Below are positions 9,072 to 17,668 of a DNA stretch of 64,000 bases, piece after piece. The stretch's first letter is position 1, and each line of letters starts with the position of its first letter. The position numbers and the translations under genes are program-made. The notes below the pieces were generated by a model that saw only the letters and a program-made list of their open reading frames with translations, made no database searches and was not told where the DNA came from. This DNA comes from Candidatus Melainabacteria bacterium (GTDB lineage: Bacteria > Cyanobacteriota > Vampirovibrionia > Obscuribacterales > Obscuribacteraceae), in contig PLXC01000159.1 in NCBI GenBank assembly GCA_003151275.1, positions 211,904 to 275,903 on the forward strand, in the 5' to 3' direction.

Positions 9072-9647
9072 TTGGACATTCATAATCTTGCATTGCAGTT
9101 TGCGTTCTTGTACGCACCATTTATCCACACGCCCATGGAACAGATAACGCCAACACTGTATCGAGGCTTGGACCCGAAAGTCAAAGACATCCAAGTTCTG
9201 CACGACAAAGGATTTAAGACGATAATCTCCTTGCGAACAAATCCAGAAAAGAAAAAAGAAAGGCTCTGCGATCAACTCGGTATGAAGTGGATCCAGATCA
9301 AAACGGGCGTCTTTAAAGTTCCGACATTTGATCAAATGGATCAGTTTCGCAGCATCGTCAATAATCCTAAAAATCAGCCTGTTTACACGTCCTGCGAAGT
9401 AGACATGGACCGCACCGGCGTGTATATTGCAGCACATCGCATGGTCGATTTACATTGGACCGCGCAGCAAGTCGCCGACGAATTCAAGCAACACCATCAG
9501 AAGACATGGTGGCCACCCTTCAGAAAGTATCAAAGCGCAGTCGAAGCATACGCGGCTAGCAGCGCTACCGCTGCCTCCGCAACTCCAATTTCTGGCTCGT
9601 TCACATCCTCATCGACAACCGTCGTAAAAGGCAAGCGAACGCAGTAG
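9072..9647 (+). CDS. dual-specificity/tyrosine-phosphatase-like protein
   Basis: The CX5R P-loop is present as SCEVDMDRTG, with the catalytic Cys at residue 108 and Arg at 114. It follows a typical DSP N-terminus (PTLYRGLDPKVKDIQVLHD, then GFKTIISLR). The usual His before the Cys is Ser here. The C-terminus is a low-complexity Ser/Thr/Ala tail. Two starts are possible: TTG at 9072, with AGGGGG 8 bp upstream, and ATG at 9135, which lacks a Shine-Dalgarno but fits where the homologous domain begins. The TTG form adds a short hydrophobic N-terminus. Likely a cytosolic phosphatase of unknown substrate. Confidence 0.7.
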   Translation: MDIHNLALQFAFLYAPFIHTPMEQITPTLYRGLDPKVKDIQVLHDKGFKTIISLRTNPEKKKERLCDQLGMKWIQIKTGVFKVPTFDQMDQFRSIVNNPKNQPVYTSCEVDMDRTGVYIAAHRMVDLHWTAQQVADEFKQHHQKTWWPPFRKYQSAVEAYAASSATAASATPISGSFTSSSTTVVKGKRTQ

Positions 9648-9924
9648 AAAAGACACCCAACTGGTATCCTTATTCCCTATGATATTGCGGTAGATCGCTT
9701 GATCCTCTACCCACATCGTTTGTCAAAACTCCGGGCAGAGACCACCGTATAGTGTAGATGATGGGCAGATTATTAGGCACGGCTGCTGATTCCACTATAA
9801 GTCCGACCAAAGTAGTATCATTTGCTCAAAAAATGAAAACCTTGCTACTGACCAAGATATGGTTCGATTGTTGAATAAGCTAAGTTTTGTCCGATTTCTC
9901 TGCTTTGTGTGAGGTGTTGTCTCT

Positions 9925-11571
9925 ATGCGAAAAGATCTATGCGTTTTTGCTCTCCTACTCTCATTCATTGCGAGCAACAATCAGCCTGCCCGAGCCGACG
10001 TGGACTGGAAGAGCTATAAAGAAGGGGTCTATCAGGCAAAATACACAAAGCGGCCGATTTTTGTGATGCTTACAGAAGATCATTGAGGGTTTTGCGCCAA
10101 ACTGGAGCGTGAAACTCTGGTCGATCCGCAAGTACAGCAATATCTGAAAGAGTTCATACCGATACAAGTCAATTACGATCGTGGTGACGAAGAGAAGCAG
10201 ATATATAAAAAATTAAACGGTGCCGGCTTTCCGACCTTAGTATTTCTGGACGCAAACGCAAATGTTGTTCATCAGTTTGCTGGTTACAGAACGCCTGATG
10301 CCTTTGTACAACAATGCAAAGTAGCAATGAACGCGGTTAGGACAGGAAAATTGTTAGAGCAAAAGCCAATTGTTTCGACGCTCGGTTCCCCACCGACAAT
10401 GGCCACGCAATCGGTTCGGACTTACCAAAATCGTCCTGGTGCGATGCAACGGTCCGCAATTTCGCCCAATACAGGTAATCCCAATCCTAACCTTCAATTG
10501 ATCGGCTCTTTTGCAAACCGTAGTGCCGCTCCCGTCATAAACACAGGAAGAGGATCCGTTTTGCTCGCAATTAAATCTGAATTTAACATGGTTCAGCAAA
10601 GACAGGAAGGATTCGATCTATTCATAATCCAGAATGGGCGCTGTTTTCCATACTATTCACGTCCGGCGCGCGACATCAAATCTGCAACTAGCGATAACTA
10701 CGGCAATATTTATTTTGCGGCTGGCAATGAAATATTTCGTCTCGCAAGCGGAAGGGAATCAAAGATCTACACATCGGCATCACAGAGGATCGACTGCCTA
10801 AAATCGAACTCCCGGGGTGAGCTCTTCTTCAGCTCTGGTGCAGTCGGGTCTGTCGGCGTTGGTGTGATCTACAAGCTGGCAGGTAGTGAGCCGAAGGCGG
10901 TGGTGAGGATAGAGCCTTCAACGGTAGATGGATTTTGGTGCGGACAGTTTGCTATCGATCCTCAAGACAACATTTGGTTGAGCAGTGGAATTGAAATGAA
11001 CGGGAACATATACAAACTCATAAATGGCAAACCTGTGAAGATTTACAATGATCCATTTGGATGCCCGGTGGGCTTCGATTTTGAGCGCAATGGAAACTTG
11101 ATTTTTGCGAACGATGACGAAAAACTGTACAGACTGTCTTGGACCCAAAAAGGTATTTTGGCGCAGAATTTGTTCACATTTACCAATTCGCCCCCCAATC
11201 CGCAGATTCTTCCTCGCTTCTGGGACGTCTCGGTTTACAAGGCAGTCGGCAATTCATCTAAGGCAGTGGTGAACGAACATGCCGTAGTAGTGAATGAACA
11301 TGTCAAAGCGCAGCTCCTTCCAGCTCATCCGACTGGCACCGTATGTGATGGCATACTGAAATCCGAGCGTGAACACGTGCTGTTACGCATAGAGCAGTTC
11401 GGGAAGATGGGAGTTGGTATAAGTCCATTCACGGCATTATTTAATACAATGGAAACTCTAGTACCTCGCGGTGATGAAAAACTGATTCAAGAACAATTGA
11501 AACGTCTATCGGACAGCTTAGACGAGCAAGACAAAGCAACCAAAGAATGGCAATCTCGTTCAGTAAATTAG
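9925..11571 (+). CDS. thioredoxin-like protein with in-frame UGA at the active-site Cys; candidate selenoprotein
   Basis: ATG at 9925 has GAGGT about 9 bp upstream and opens with a signal peptide (FALLLSFIASNN, PARA-DVDW). A thioredoxin-like fold follows: RPIFVMLTEDH, then UGA at 10084-10086 (codon 54), then GFCAKLERETL, with the cis-Pro segment GFPTLVFLDAN further on. The UGA stands where homologues have the first Cys of CxxC, giving U-G-F-C. The frame stays open to TAG at 11571 (548 codons). Residues about 190-420 look like a beta-propeller (repeated DNYGNIYFAAGNEIFRL-type strands). Either UGA is decoded as selenocysteine, or the gene carries a Cys-to-stop mutation and only a 53-residue peptide is made. 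Confidence 0.7.
10102..10120 (+). promoter_or_regulatory. candidate bacterial SECIS stem-loop
   Basis: A 6-bp stem (CUGGAG with CUCUGG, two G-U pairs) closes a 7-nt loop CGUGAAA starting 21 nt after the UGA. As I recall the bacterial SECIS consensus, the apical loop lies about 16-37 nt after UGA with a G in its first two positions; this fits. An alternative pairing (about 10090-10114, UUUUGCGC with GCGUGAAA) competes. Short stems are common by chance, so this is supportive only. Confidence 0.4.
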
Positions 11572-11596
11572 AATGTCGGGATGATTCGTGGCTTGT

Positions 11597-13078
11597 TTAC
11601 GTCTGTTTTCTGGGCCTATAATCTTCCGGTTTCATTTCGAAAGTCCATGCAACAGCTTCGCGCGCAGTCGTGATTGTAGGTGGAACGCGTAAGAAATAGG
11701 ACTTGATCGAACCATCCGGCTCCGGAGTGCTGTTGAGCACTTTCACCATTACGATTGGTTCATCGTTAAACAAAGTTTTCTTGTACAGAATTCCGCACTC
11801 ATCTTCGTGTATTTTTTCTGCACCAGAATCAACAATAAATCGGGACATACCATAGCGATCAATCTTGACCCTTCTAACTTCTGCGTTAAGTTCCTTCAAA
11901 ATGCTATCGACATTGATCGCCGACGGATTATCGATGACCTCGCGGGGAACGGTCGTCCCATGCCAGACATGGAGCTGGTAGCCATCCGAAAAGCGCAAAG
12001 CGGGTCCAGACTCAGAGTGAAGTCGTCCATTTTCATCAGTCTTGAACACGAGAGGAGCTTGTGACACCAGCACGACTTTGTCCAAGAACATGCAATTCGT
12101 CACCCCTCTGGCGACATCAAGATAACAGCGCAGTAATCTCTTGTTTGTCGGGCCAACCGGCAACCACGGCAACTCTTCGCAAAGGTATTCGTAGAAGGGC
12201 AACCAATCCACAACCGACGGCACGAATGTCAATGATGCAGTACCAGTTATGGTGGCAATTAAGAAGTGGAAAAGTTTTCGATCCTCCGGCGCATAGGCTT
12301 TGTCAAATTCTGCTTGGGCATTGCCGCGCACCGCCTCAAATCCGAACTTAACTAAGTTCTGCATTGAGAACAATTGTGAAAAATCAGGATGAAATGGAAA
12401 CGATGTCATCGTCATCAAATTGGCGCGCAATTGCGTCGTCGGATTCTCTTGAAGCCGACTGCGGAGTTGAGTTTCGTATTGTTGTTTTAGTTGAGCATAC
12501 TTGGCATTATCAGCCAATCTAATCCCGCATACGCCATGCAATTCTTTTGTCAACTTGATTTGACTTTGAAATATCTTCTGGTTAGAAACAACCATTGATG
12601 AAGGCATTGCCGATAAATCAGGCTCGGCCGACCGTTCCTTTTTGCTAAAAAACGGAACATCATCAAACCAATTTGCTTGTGCTTTTGCCAGTTTTGGTCG
12701 CAGAAATTTCTGACGTACCGCGTCATCTACTTGTATATCAATTTGTCGCCATAGTTTTTCCCAAAGATCATCGATCTCTTTTTGCGTATGATTAGACCCA
12801 GGATTGACATCCAACTTACGACTGTCGGTGCGCGTGAAACCGGTCTGCAAAGCGGCGCACATCGCCACCAGCTGCCACGGGCTTTGACACCACAGGATAG
12901 CTGGTTCCTCTGAATTAGGAGGTGCAACGGCCGCATACAAAGCCTTAATTGCGCGTTCGGCAATATCTTTGTCAGCCGGTGTAGTGGAGTGAACTACGGA
13001 AAGCCACTGATTATTGCGATCCGTCAGTCCAGCGCTTACGCTATCAGCGATTACGGGAGTATCACTAATCGACGACAC
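11597..13078 (-). CDS. DUF6745-family protein
   Basis: 493 residues. The C-terminal ~130 residues carry the DUF6745 signature: DGYQLHVWHGTTVPREVI, NAEVRRVKIDRYGMSRF, DECGILYKKTL, NSTPEPDGSIKSYFLRVPP, and TAREAVAWTF near the end. The N-terminal part is helical with Trp/Phe-rich stretches and no named domain. No reaction is known for the family. It starts with GTG inside the upstream gene (14-bp overlap), so the pair is translationally coupled. Gene pairs of this type recur in diverse bacteria, which suggests the two products act together. Confidence 0.8.
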   Translation of the reverse strand: MSSISDTPVIADSVSAGLTDRNNQWLSVVHSTTPADKDIAERAIKALYAAVAPPNSEEPAILWCQSPWQLVAMCAALQTGFTRTDSRKLDVNPGSNHTQKEIDDLWEKLWRQIDIQVDDAVRQKFLRPKLAKAQANWFDDVPFFSKKERSAEPDLSAMPSSMVVSNQKIFQSQIKLTKELHGVCGIRLADNAKYAQLKQQYETQLRSRLQENPTTQLRANLMTMTSFPFHPDFSQLFSMQNLVKFGFEAVRGNAQAEFDKAYAPEDRKLFHFLIATITGTASLTFVPSVVDWLPFYEYLCEELPWLPVGPTNKRLLRCYLDVARGVTNCMFLDKVVLVSQAPLVFKTDENGRLHSESGPALRFSDGYQLHVWHGTTVPREVIDNPSAINVDSILKELNAEVRRVKIDRYGMSRFIVDSGAEKIHEDECGILYKKTLFNDEPIVMVKVLNSTPEPDGSIKSYFLRVPPTITTAREAVAWTFEMKPEDYRPRKQT

Positions 13079-13379
13079 GTCTAATACGTTCCGGTGTGTA
13101 TTCGCGTTGAATCACTACTTTGTACAAGCCAGGCTTCAGCGCAATGGTGCTGTGTTCCTCGTGAACAAGCTCGCCTGGTTCACGCAGTTCGACCAACTTA
13201 TCTTCTTTCCATGCATACATGGAAAGCCCGTTAATTTTCGTCATCAGCCTATGTGAGTGGCCAGTCACCTCACCATACGCCAAGACGACACTCTCGGCTG
13301 TACTTTCCTTCTGCGCCCCATGTGGCAACGCATCTACTCTGATTAGACAAACATCGCCCTGCCGATAATGTTCATTCAT
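13065..13379 (-). CDS. small conserved protein paired with DUF6745
   Basis: 104 residues with a compact conserved-looking core: QGDVCLIRVDALP, VVLAYGEVTGHSHRL, LVHEEHSTIALKPG, YKVVIQREYTPERIRRVVD. The His-rich GEVTGHSHR and HEEH segments could bind metal, but this is not shown. I know this sequence style as the frequent upstream neighbour of DUF6745 genes, without a named function. The ATG is preceded by AGGAAC. It overlaps the DUF6745 gene by 14 bp. Confidence 0.7.
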   Translation of the reverse strand: MNEHYRQGDVCLIRVDALPHGAQKESTAESVVLAYGEVTGHSHRLMTKINGLSMYAWKEDKLVELREPGELVHEEHSTIALKPGLYKVVIQREYTPERIRRVVD

Positions 13380-13790
13380 GTTTCACGTTCCTGAAGTGCA
13401 GTAATTTTTTTAGCTTCCTAATCCGATTATAGTCCCCAACCCAGCATAAAAGTAATGCACTCTGCCTGAAGAACTAGCTGCTTGCTTGCGCCGCTCAGAA
13501 AAAACAAAGATGACTGCTAAATATAACTGTAATATTTGCCCCTTTAAGCAGGTTAGAAGAACCAGTGGTTCTGCATCCATTGAGTCCCAAATACTCTGAC
13601 TCGATTAATTCACATGGTTACTCGATTGCTGGATATCGAGCGGATGGAAGCGGGGTTACTTGAACTTGAATGGAGTAAAATTTCAGTTGACAAAATTGTG
13701 CAAAAATCAACAGAATCAGTGCGCTCTCTTTTGCCAAGGGACAGCTTCCAATTCGGAAGTACGTCATAACAGTATTAAATATCCATATAA
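13380..13790. other. intergenic, divergent promoters expected
   Basis: A 411-bp gap between the divergent DUF6745 operon and ychJ. It must hold both promoters. The only structure I can support is a 7-bp palindromic hairpin AGAACCA-G-TGGTTCT at 13558-13572. No credible ORF. Confidence 0.4.
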
Positions 13791-14195
13791 ATGAACAAAT
13801 TTGACCGCTGCACTTGCTGCAGCAAACTGCTTTATCACAAATGTTGCCAGGCCTACCATCAGGGAGTGCTTGCACCAGACGCCCTCGCGCTCATGAGGTC
13901 ACGATACTCAGCTTACGAACTCAATCTTCCAGAGTACATAATGGACACAACGCACCCCGAGCATCCAGAGTACACAGTGGATCGAACGCGCTGGAAGGGC
14001 GATCTAGAGACCTTTTCGAAACACACCAGTTTCGACCGACTTAAAATCTTAGAGTTCACTGATGGGGAAGAAACTGCAACTGTTTCATTCACCGCATATT
14101 TAAGACAAGCTGACAAGGACGCCAGTTTCACAGAGAAAAGTACCTTTGCCAAAGTGGATGGAAAATGGTTTTACAAATCCGGCGAAGTAACTTGA
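13791..14195 (+). CDS. ychJ: YchJ-family (UPF0225, SEC-C-like) protein
   Basis: 134 residues. The N-terminus has the Cys cluster CTCCSKLLYHKCCQAYHQG, a SEC-C-like zinc-binding motif, followed by ALMRSRYSAYELNLPEYIMD and THPEHPEY, and the NTF2-like ending EKSTFAKVDGKWFYKSGEV. These are the YchJ family landmarks in order, and the length is close to normal. The ATG at 13791 has no strong Shine-Dalgarno but no better start exists upstream of the Cys motif. Function in the family is not established. It converges with the TPR lipoprotein gene 28 bp away. Confidence 0.85.
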   Translation: MNKFDRCTCCSKLLYHKCCQAYHQGVLAPDALALMRSRYSAYELNLPEYIMDTTHPEHPEYTVDRTRWKGDLETFSKHTSFDRLKILEFTDGEETATVSFTAYLRQADKDASFTEKSTFAKVDGKWFYKSGEVT

Positions 14196-14222
14196 TCATG
14201 GAGCGCCTGGATAGTGCGCGAT

Positions 14223-16007
14223 TCATCTTAACTTCGTAAAAAACGATTCCAGGCTACCCGGCTGCACTCTCAGAACGATTCTACTTAGATTGGGAGTGGT
14301 GCCTTTCTGAGCTGCGTCTACGGCCGCAAGTGCAATCTGGCGCGACTGCTGTTCGCGTAGGCTGGCTGGTTCTGCAATTGCGATCAGGGGGCGAATGTAG
14401 CTTGCCGTAGCGGTCACAGCCTCTCGTTGCGAATGTCTTTGCAAATCGGACAACAAATACGCCAACGATTTCGCAACAAACAAACTTCCCATAGTCCGTT
14501 TAAATGACTTTACTATTTGCATGCCTGTGGCTTCAGTGTCATGGCTTTGAAGGGACTGTCCTTGGCAGTTTTGTAGGGCGGCGATGCGAAAAGTAAGTTC
14601 GGCATCGTTGTATCCAGAACTGCGACGGTAGAATTTATTGCGCTCGATCAAGTGTCGATAGATCTGCTCAGCCTTACCAAATTGTCCCTGGCAAAACAAC
14701 AAATCCCCGACAGCTTGCGTTCCGTAAGCATCAACGCGCTCTTTTCCGTCCGCGTCTTTGCAAATCAGAAATGCGCGTTCGGCGAAATCAGCAGCCTTGG
14801 CATTTTGATTTTGATGATCGCAAACTATAGCCATCAGCAAAAGCGGTTGGGAAGTTCGTTCATCCTGCGCACCGTACAGCTCAATTCTGGAGTTCAACCA
14901 CTGATTCAAAATTGGCTCTGCAACGCTCATCGGCTCGAAGGCCGCTGCTCCAGCCCAACTTTCAAGGAGGGCATCCGTGCCATGGTTCGGCTTCGAATCC
15001 ATAGCAATCCAATTGGTTACAGCAGACTTGTAACTGCTTTGTGCATCGGCTAACTTTCCTTCAAACGAATATACATCACCTAAACCTGCATAAGTTATGG
15101 CAAGCAAGAAGCTACTCTTCATGCGCTTTGCGATTTCAAGGGCGTCTAAATAATGCTTCTCGGCGGAGGAAAGATATCCCGATTTAAGGCAATCAAATCC
15201 TAGTTTACATTGAGCTCTGCATCTGCCCGCTGCAAGCACATCACGCGCTTCCTGTGGCTGCCCAGCCTTGTCTAACGCTGCTGCATAGTGGCGGTTGATA
15301 TCATTCATCACTGAGGGAGCGAATGCTGTGGCTAATCGCGGCGATGATACCAGCGCATAAATTCTTTTCGCTTCATCCGTCTTGTTCTGGTCCACTGCAG
15401 TGTAGAGTGCCGATGCTAGAGTGCCCGCATAGTCGTCTCTCGAAAGCTGATCGATCTTAGGATGTTTATCGTCCGCTTCTAATTGTTGATAGATTGCGAT
15501 CGACTCATTCAATTCTTGTTCGGCCAAGCTGAATTGATGATTCTCTTCATGCAATGCGCCGAGACGACTGAGATTGTAGGCGAGATGTTCGCGTTCAGTG
15601 GTCGAATTCGCATTCGAAGCGTCCTTTAGCAAAGCATCGCGAAGGATGCCTATGGCACGCTGATAGGAGGATTCGGCAGTCTGTTTATCGCCCAGCTTCG
15701 CGGAAGAATTTCCCAGCCGCGCCAGGGTATCGGTTAGCCTCAATGAATTTGGCGCCAATTTTTCTGCATATCCCAAAGAATCGAAATAGTTGACACGTGC
15801 TTGATCGTACTTCTTAGCGAGATCGAAAGTTTCAGCGGCAAGGTAAGCTCTTTCCCATTGCCTGAGGTTGTAAGAATCATCCCAGAAAGTCTGACTGGTG
15901 CAGCCTGAGACGGATGAAGCGACCAAGGCAACCCAAAATGCTCGCGCCAGTATGATTGGAGAGTTCAGTCCTTTGGTATGATTTGTGTGCTTATTACTCT
16001 TCCGCAC
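14223..16007 (-). CDS. TPR-repeat lipoprotein
   Basis: 594 residues. A basic N-terminus and hydrophobic segment end in the lipobox-like SSVSGC (Cys about 36), so the protein is probably a lipoprotein. The rest is tetratricopeptide-like helical pairs, e.g. NSSAKLGDKQTAESSYQRAI, GYLSSAEKHYLDALEIAKRM and GDVYSFEGKLADAQSSYKSA. TPR arrays bind partner proteins; the partner is unknown. The start is GTG at 16007, since no in-frame ATG precedes the signal peptide. Only 14 bp separate this start from the divergent response regulator, so the two promoters must overlap each other's coding ends. Confidence 0.75.
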   Translation of the reverse strand: MRKSNKHTNHTKGLNSPIILARAFWVALVASSVSGCTSQTFWDDSYNLRQWERAYLAAETFDLAKKYDQARVNYFDSLGYAEKLAPNSLRLTDTLARLGNSSAKLGDKQTAESSYQRAIGILRDALLKDASNANSTTEREHLAYNLSRLGALHEENHQFSLAEQELNESIAIYQQLEADDKHPKIDQLSRDDYAGTLASALYTAVDQNKTDEAKRIYALVSSPRLATAFAPSVMNDINRHYAAALDKAGQPQEARDVLAAGRCRAQCKLGFDCLKSGYLSSAEKHYLDALEIAKRMKSSFLLAITYAGLGDVYSFEGKLADAQSSYKSAVTNWIAMDSKPNHGTDALLESWAGAAAFEPMSVAEPILNQWLNSRIELYGAQDERTSQPLLLMAIVCDHQNQNAKAADFAERAFLICKDADGKERVDAYGTQAVGDLLFCQGQFGKAEQIYRHLIERNKFYRRSSGYNDAELTFRIAALQNCQGQSLQSHDTEATGMQIVKSFKRTMGSLFVAKSLAYLLSDLQRHSQREAVTATASYIRPLIAIAEPASLREQQSRQIALAAVDAAQKGTTPNLSRIVLRVQPGSLESFFTKLR

Positions 16008-16021
16008 TATTTTTCAAGGTC

Positions 16022-16696
16022 ATGGCAAAGATACTAATTGTAGAGGATGATCTAGACATCTGCACACAAGTAGTGGGCTGGCTGTCATTCGAAAAACACA
16101 CTGTCGAAGCGGTTCATGATGGCAAGGAAGGCAGTGACAGGCTCAAGTTTTACCAATATGAAGTGATCATATTGGATGTAAACCTGCCGCACATTTCTGG
16201 CTTCGAATTGTGCAAACGATATCGAGAGGCTGGCGGAAACACGCCAATTCTGATGCTGACCGGAAAGACTGAAATTGCCGATAAAGAGGAAGGTTTGGAT
16301 TCAGGTGCTGATGATTACCTGACCAAGCCGTTTCACATGAAGGAATTATCCGCACGAATCCGTGCTTTGCTTCGTCGCTCAACCAAAGCAGTCGGGAACG
16401 TGCTTGAACTCGGTGGCTACTCGCTCGACACCGCCAAGAAACTATTCTCAGTTAACGGCGAGGTTGTCACACTTGCACCAAAAGAATTTGCACTGATGGA
16501 ATTTTTCATGCGCCATCCAGACGAAGTGTTCAGTCAAGAAACGCTCCTAGACCGAGTTTGGAGCAGCGAATCCGACGCCTCAGTTTATTCCGTTTACACC
16601 GCTGTAAAAACATTACGCAAGAAGCTAACGACCGACGGCAAAAAATCCATCCTCAGCACCGTTCACGGAATGGGATACAGACTCGAATCCAAGTAG
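16022..16696 (+). CDS. OmpR/PhoB-family response regulator (paralogue of the one at 118)
   Basis: 224 residues, beginning MAKILIVEDD. The ATG at 16022 is chosen because AAGG precedes it and it matches the paralogue; a longer reading from 15956 would overlap the divergent gene. The receiver has E8-D9-D10, phospho-acceptor D52 (IILDVNLP) and a KPF Lys near 102, then a winged-helix DNA-binding domain (KEFALMEFFMRHP, VYTAVKTLRKKL). It is about as close to the 118-795 regulator as a recent duplicate would be. No kinase gene is adjacent, so it is an orphan here; the partner lies elsewhere or is shared. Confidence 0.92.
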   Translation: MAKILIVEDDLDICTQVVGWLSFEKHTVEAVHDGKEGSDRLKFYQYEVIILDVNLPHISGFELCKRYREAGGNTPILMLTGKTEIADKEEGLDSGADDYLTKPFHMKELSARIRALLRRSTKAVGNVLELGGYSLDTAKKLFSVNGEVVTLAPKEFALMEFFMRHPDEVFSQETLLDRVWSSESDASVYSVYTAVKTLRKKLTTDGKKSILSTVHGMGYRLESK

Positions 16697-16754
16697 AGCG
16701 TGATCGCCTGCTCTTGGCTGGGGCGACACAACACAATATTTAAGAACGTCAGTC

Positions 16755-17033
16755 TCAAGCAACTTTGCGGGCCATCTCTCTTTTGATGGTCCAATGCAGT
16801 GCCAAAGCAGGAGTCAATAGAATGAAGATGATATAGAACTTGACCGCAGAAAAAAAGTAAACCATCAGTGGGCCTAGAATTTCACGGTTTGTGTGAAACC
16901 ACTGCGCTATGAGTCCAGCCCATGTGTCCCACAGCGCAAAAGTGGCAAGCGCCATCAACAAATTAAAAACAAAACTAACAGCCACAGTTCTTAAAAATAT
17001 ATTTCGAAGTAGTCGGAGCGAATCCAATGTCAT
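16755..17033 (-). CDS. small two-helix membrane protein (DUF6868-like, tentative)
   Basis: 92 residues with two hydrophobic helices (about 15-38 and 55-80): VAVSFVFNLLMALATFALW and LMVYFFSAVKFYIIFILLTP. Between them lies the WFHTNREILGPL linker. The layout resembles the DUF6868 small membrane proteins, but I recognise it only weakly. A strong Shine-Dalgarno, AGGAGGG, sits about 7 bp before the ATG. It is a single gene on the minus strand, upstream of and divergent from the duplicated leader region. Confidence 0.6.
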   Translation of the reverse strand: MTLDSLRLLRNIFLRTVAVSFVFNLLMALATFALWDTWAGLIAQWFHTNREILGPLMVYFFSAVKFYIIFILLTPALALHWTIKREMARKVA

Positions 17034-17149
17034 GCCGTGTCCCTCCTATTGAAGAGCCGCAAATGCGATTCCTCCTACTGGGGATTTTACATCTAACAAT
17101 GCAACTGTGCTTTCGCTTGACCCTGCCTTAACGGATAAATCGATTCTTG

Positions 17150-17292
17150 CTCGACCGTCCTCAAAACTTCTTCAAAACTGACCATTATATTGACCACATG
17201 AATCGGTAAAGCGTATCGCGAATCGACTCCAGCCCGAACCAACAAAACACTTACTAAGCGTCTAACTCCACGCCCTTCCGAGGGTTAGACGC
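17150..17292 (+). promoter_or_regulatory. duplicated leader, copy A
   Basis: The core at 17159-17194 (CTCAAAACTTCTTC, then AAACTGACCATTATATTGAC) is nearly identical to 19245-19280. The similarity continues through the CGAATCGA segment to a hairpin with perfect 9-bp arms, GCGTCTAAC and GTTAGACGC (17258-17292), ending just before a GAGGAG ribosome site. It lies in front of the small ORF at 17310 and the VirB6-like gene at 17669. It is probably a shared promoter plus structured 5' leader. Confidence 0.65.
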
Positions 17293-17309
17293 CTGTTGAG
17301 GAGAATACC

Positions 17310-17516
17310 GTGAACAACCCTGAATCAATTCGAGAATTCTTCAGAAAGATGGCCGACGGTACCGTTGTTAAGTCCAATAGCGATCGGCTCGCGGTGTTGC
17401 ACAACTCTCAAACATTTCTGCCGCGCCAGTCCACCGCGAACAATGATTACGTCGAAGCAAACTTCGCCCAAGGAAGAGACTTTGGCATAGGACTGCCACC
17501 ATTAGCGAACCGCTAG
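17310..17516 (+). CDS. small protein of unknown function after the leader hairpin
   Basis: 68 residues from GTG, with GAGGAG 7 bp upstream, directly after the leader hairpin. It begins MNNPESIREFFRKMADG, is soluble and has no Cys, and ends FGIGLPPLANR. The DNA coding for that ending is repeated just downstream (FGVGLPPLANR with stop). No family is recognised. The strong ribosome site and its position, co-oriented before the VirB6-like gene, argue that it is translated, possibly as a leader or partner peptide. Confidence 0.5.
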   Translation: MNNPESIREFFRKMADGTVVKSNSDRLAVLHNSQTFLPRQSTANNDYVEANFAQGRDFGIGLPPLANR

Positions 17517-17631
17517 CTTGGTTTCGATGCTGGCAGGGATGCCGGCGCTCCCAGGGTTTTGGCGTTGGACTGCCGCCATTAGCAAACCGCTAGTTTGGTT
17601 TCGTGCCGGCAGGGATGCCGGCGCTCCCAGG
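17482..17631 (+). repeat. two tandem ~75-bp repeats with a palindromic GC-rich core
   Basis: Unit 1 (about 17482-17557) and unit 2 (about 17558-17631) each contain GGACTGCCNCCATTAGC, AACCGCTAG, TTGGTTTCG and the GC-rich GGCAGGGATGCCGGCGCTCC. That last block is self-complementary in part (GGGA...TCCC, GCCGGC) and looks like a REP element. The first unit includes the 3' end of the small ORF; the second would encode the same peptide end with its own stop. Confidence 0.8.
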
Positions 17632-17668
17632 CGATGCAAGGGAACTCAGTCCAAACACAGGTGTAAGG

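Noticed and set aside
17603..17668. GTG at 17603 as the start of the VirB6-like gene
   Set aside because: It lies inside the tandem repeat; the ATG at 17669 follows a better ribosome site and yields a normal signal peptide.
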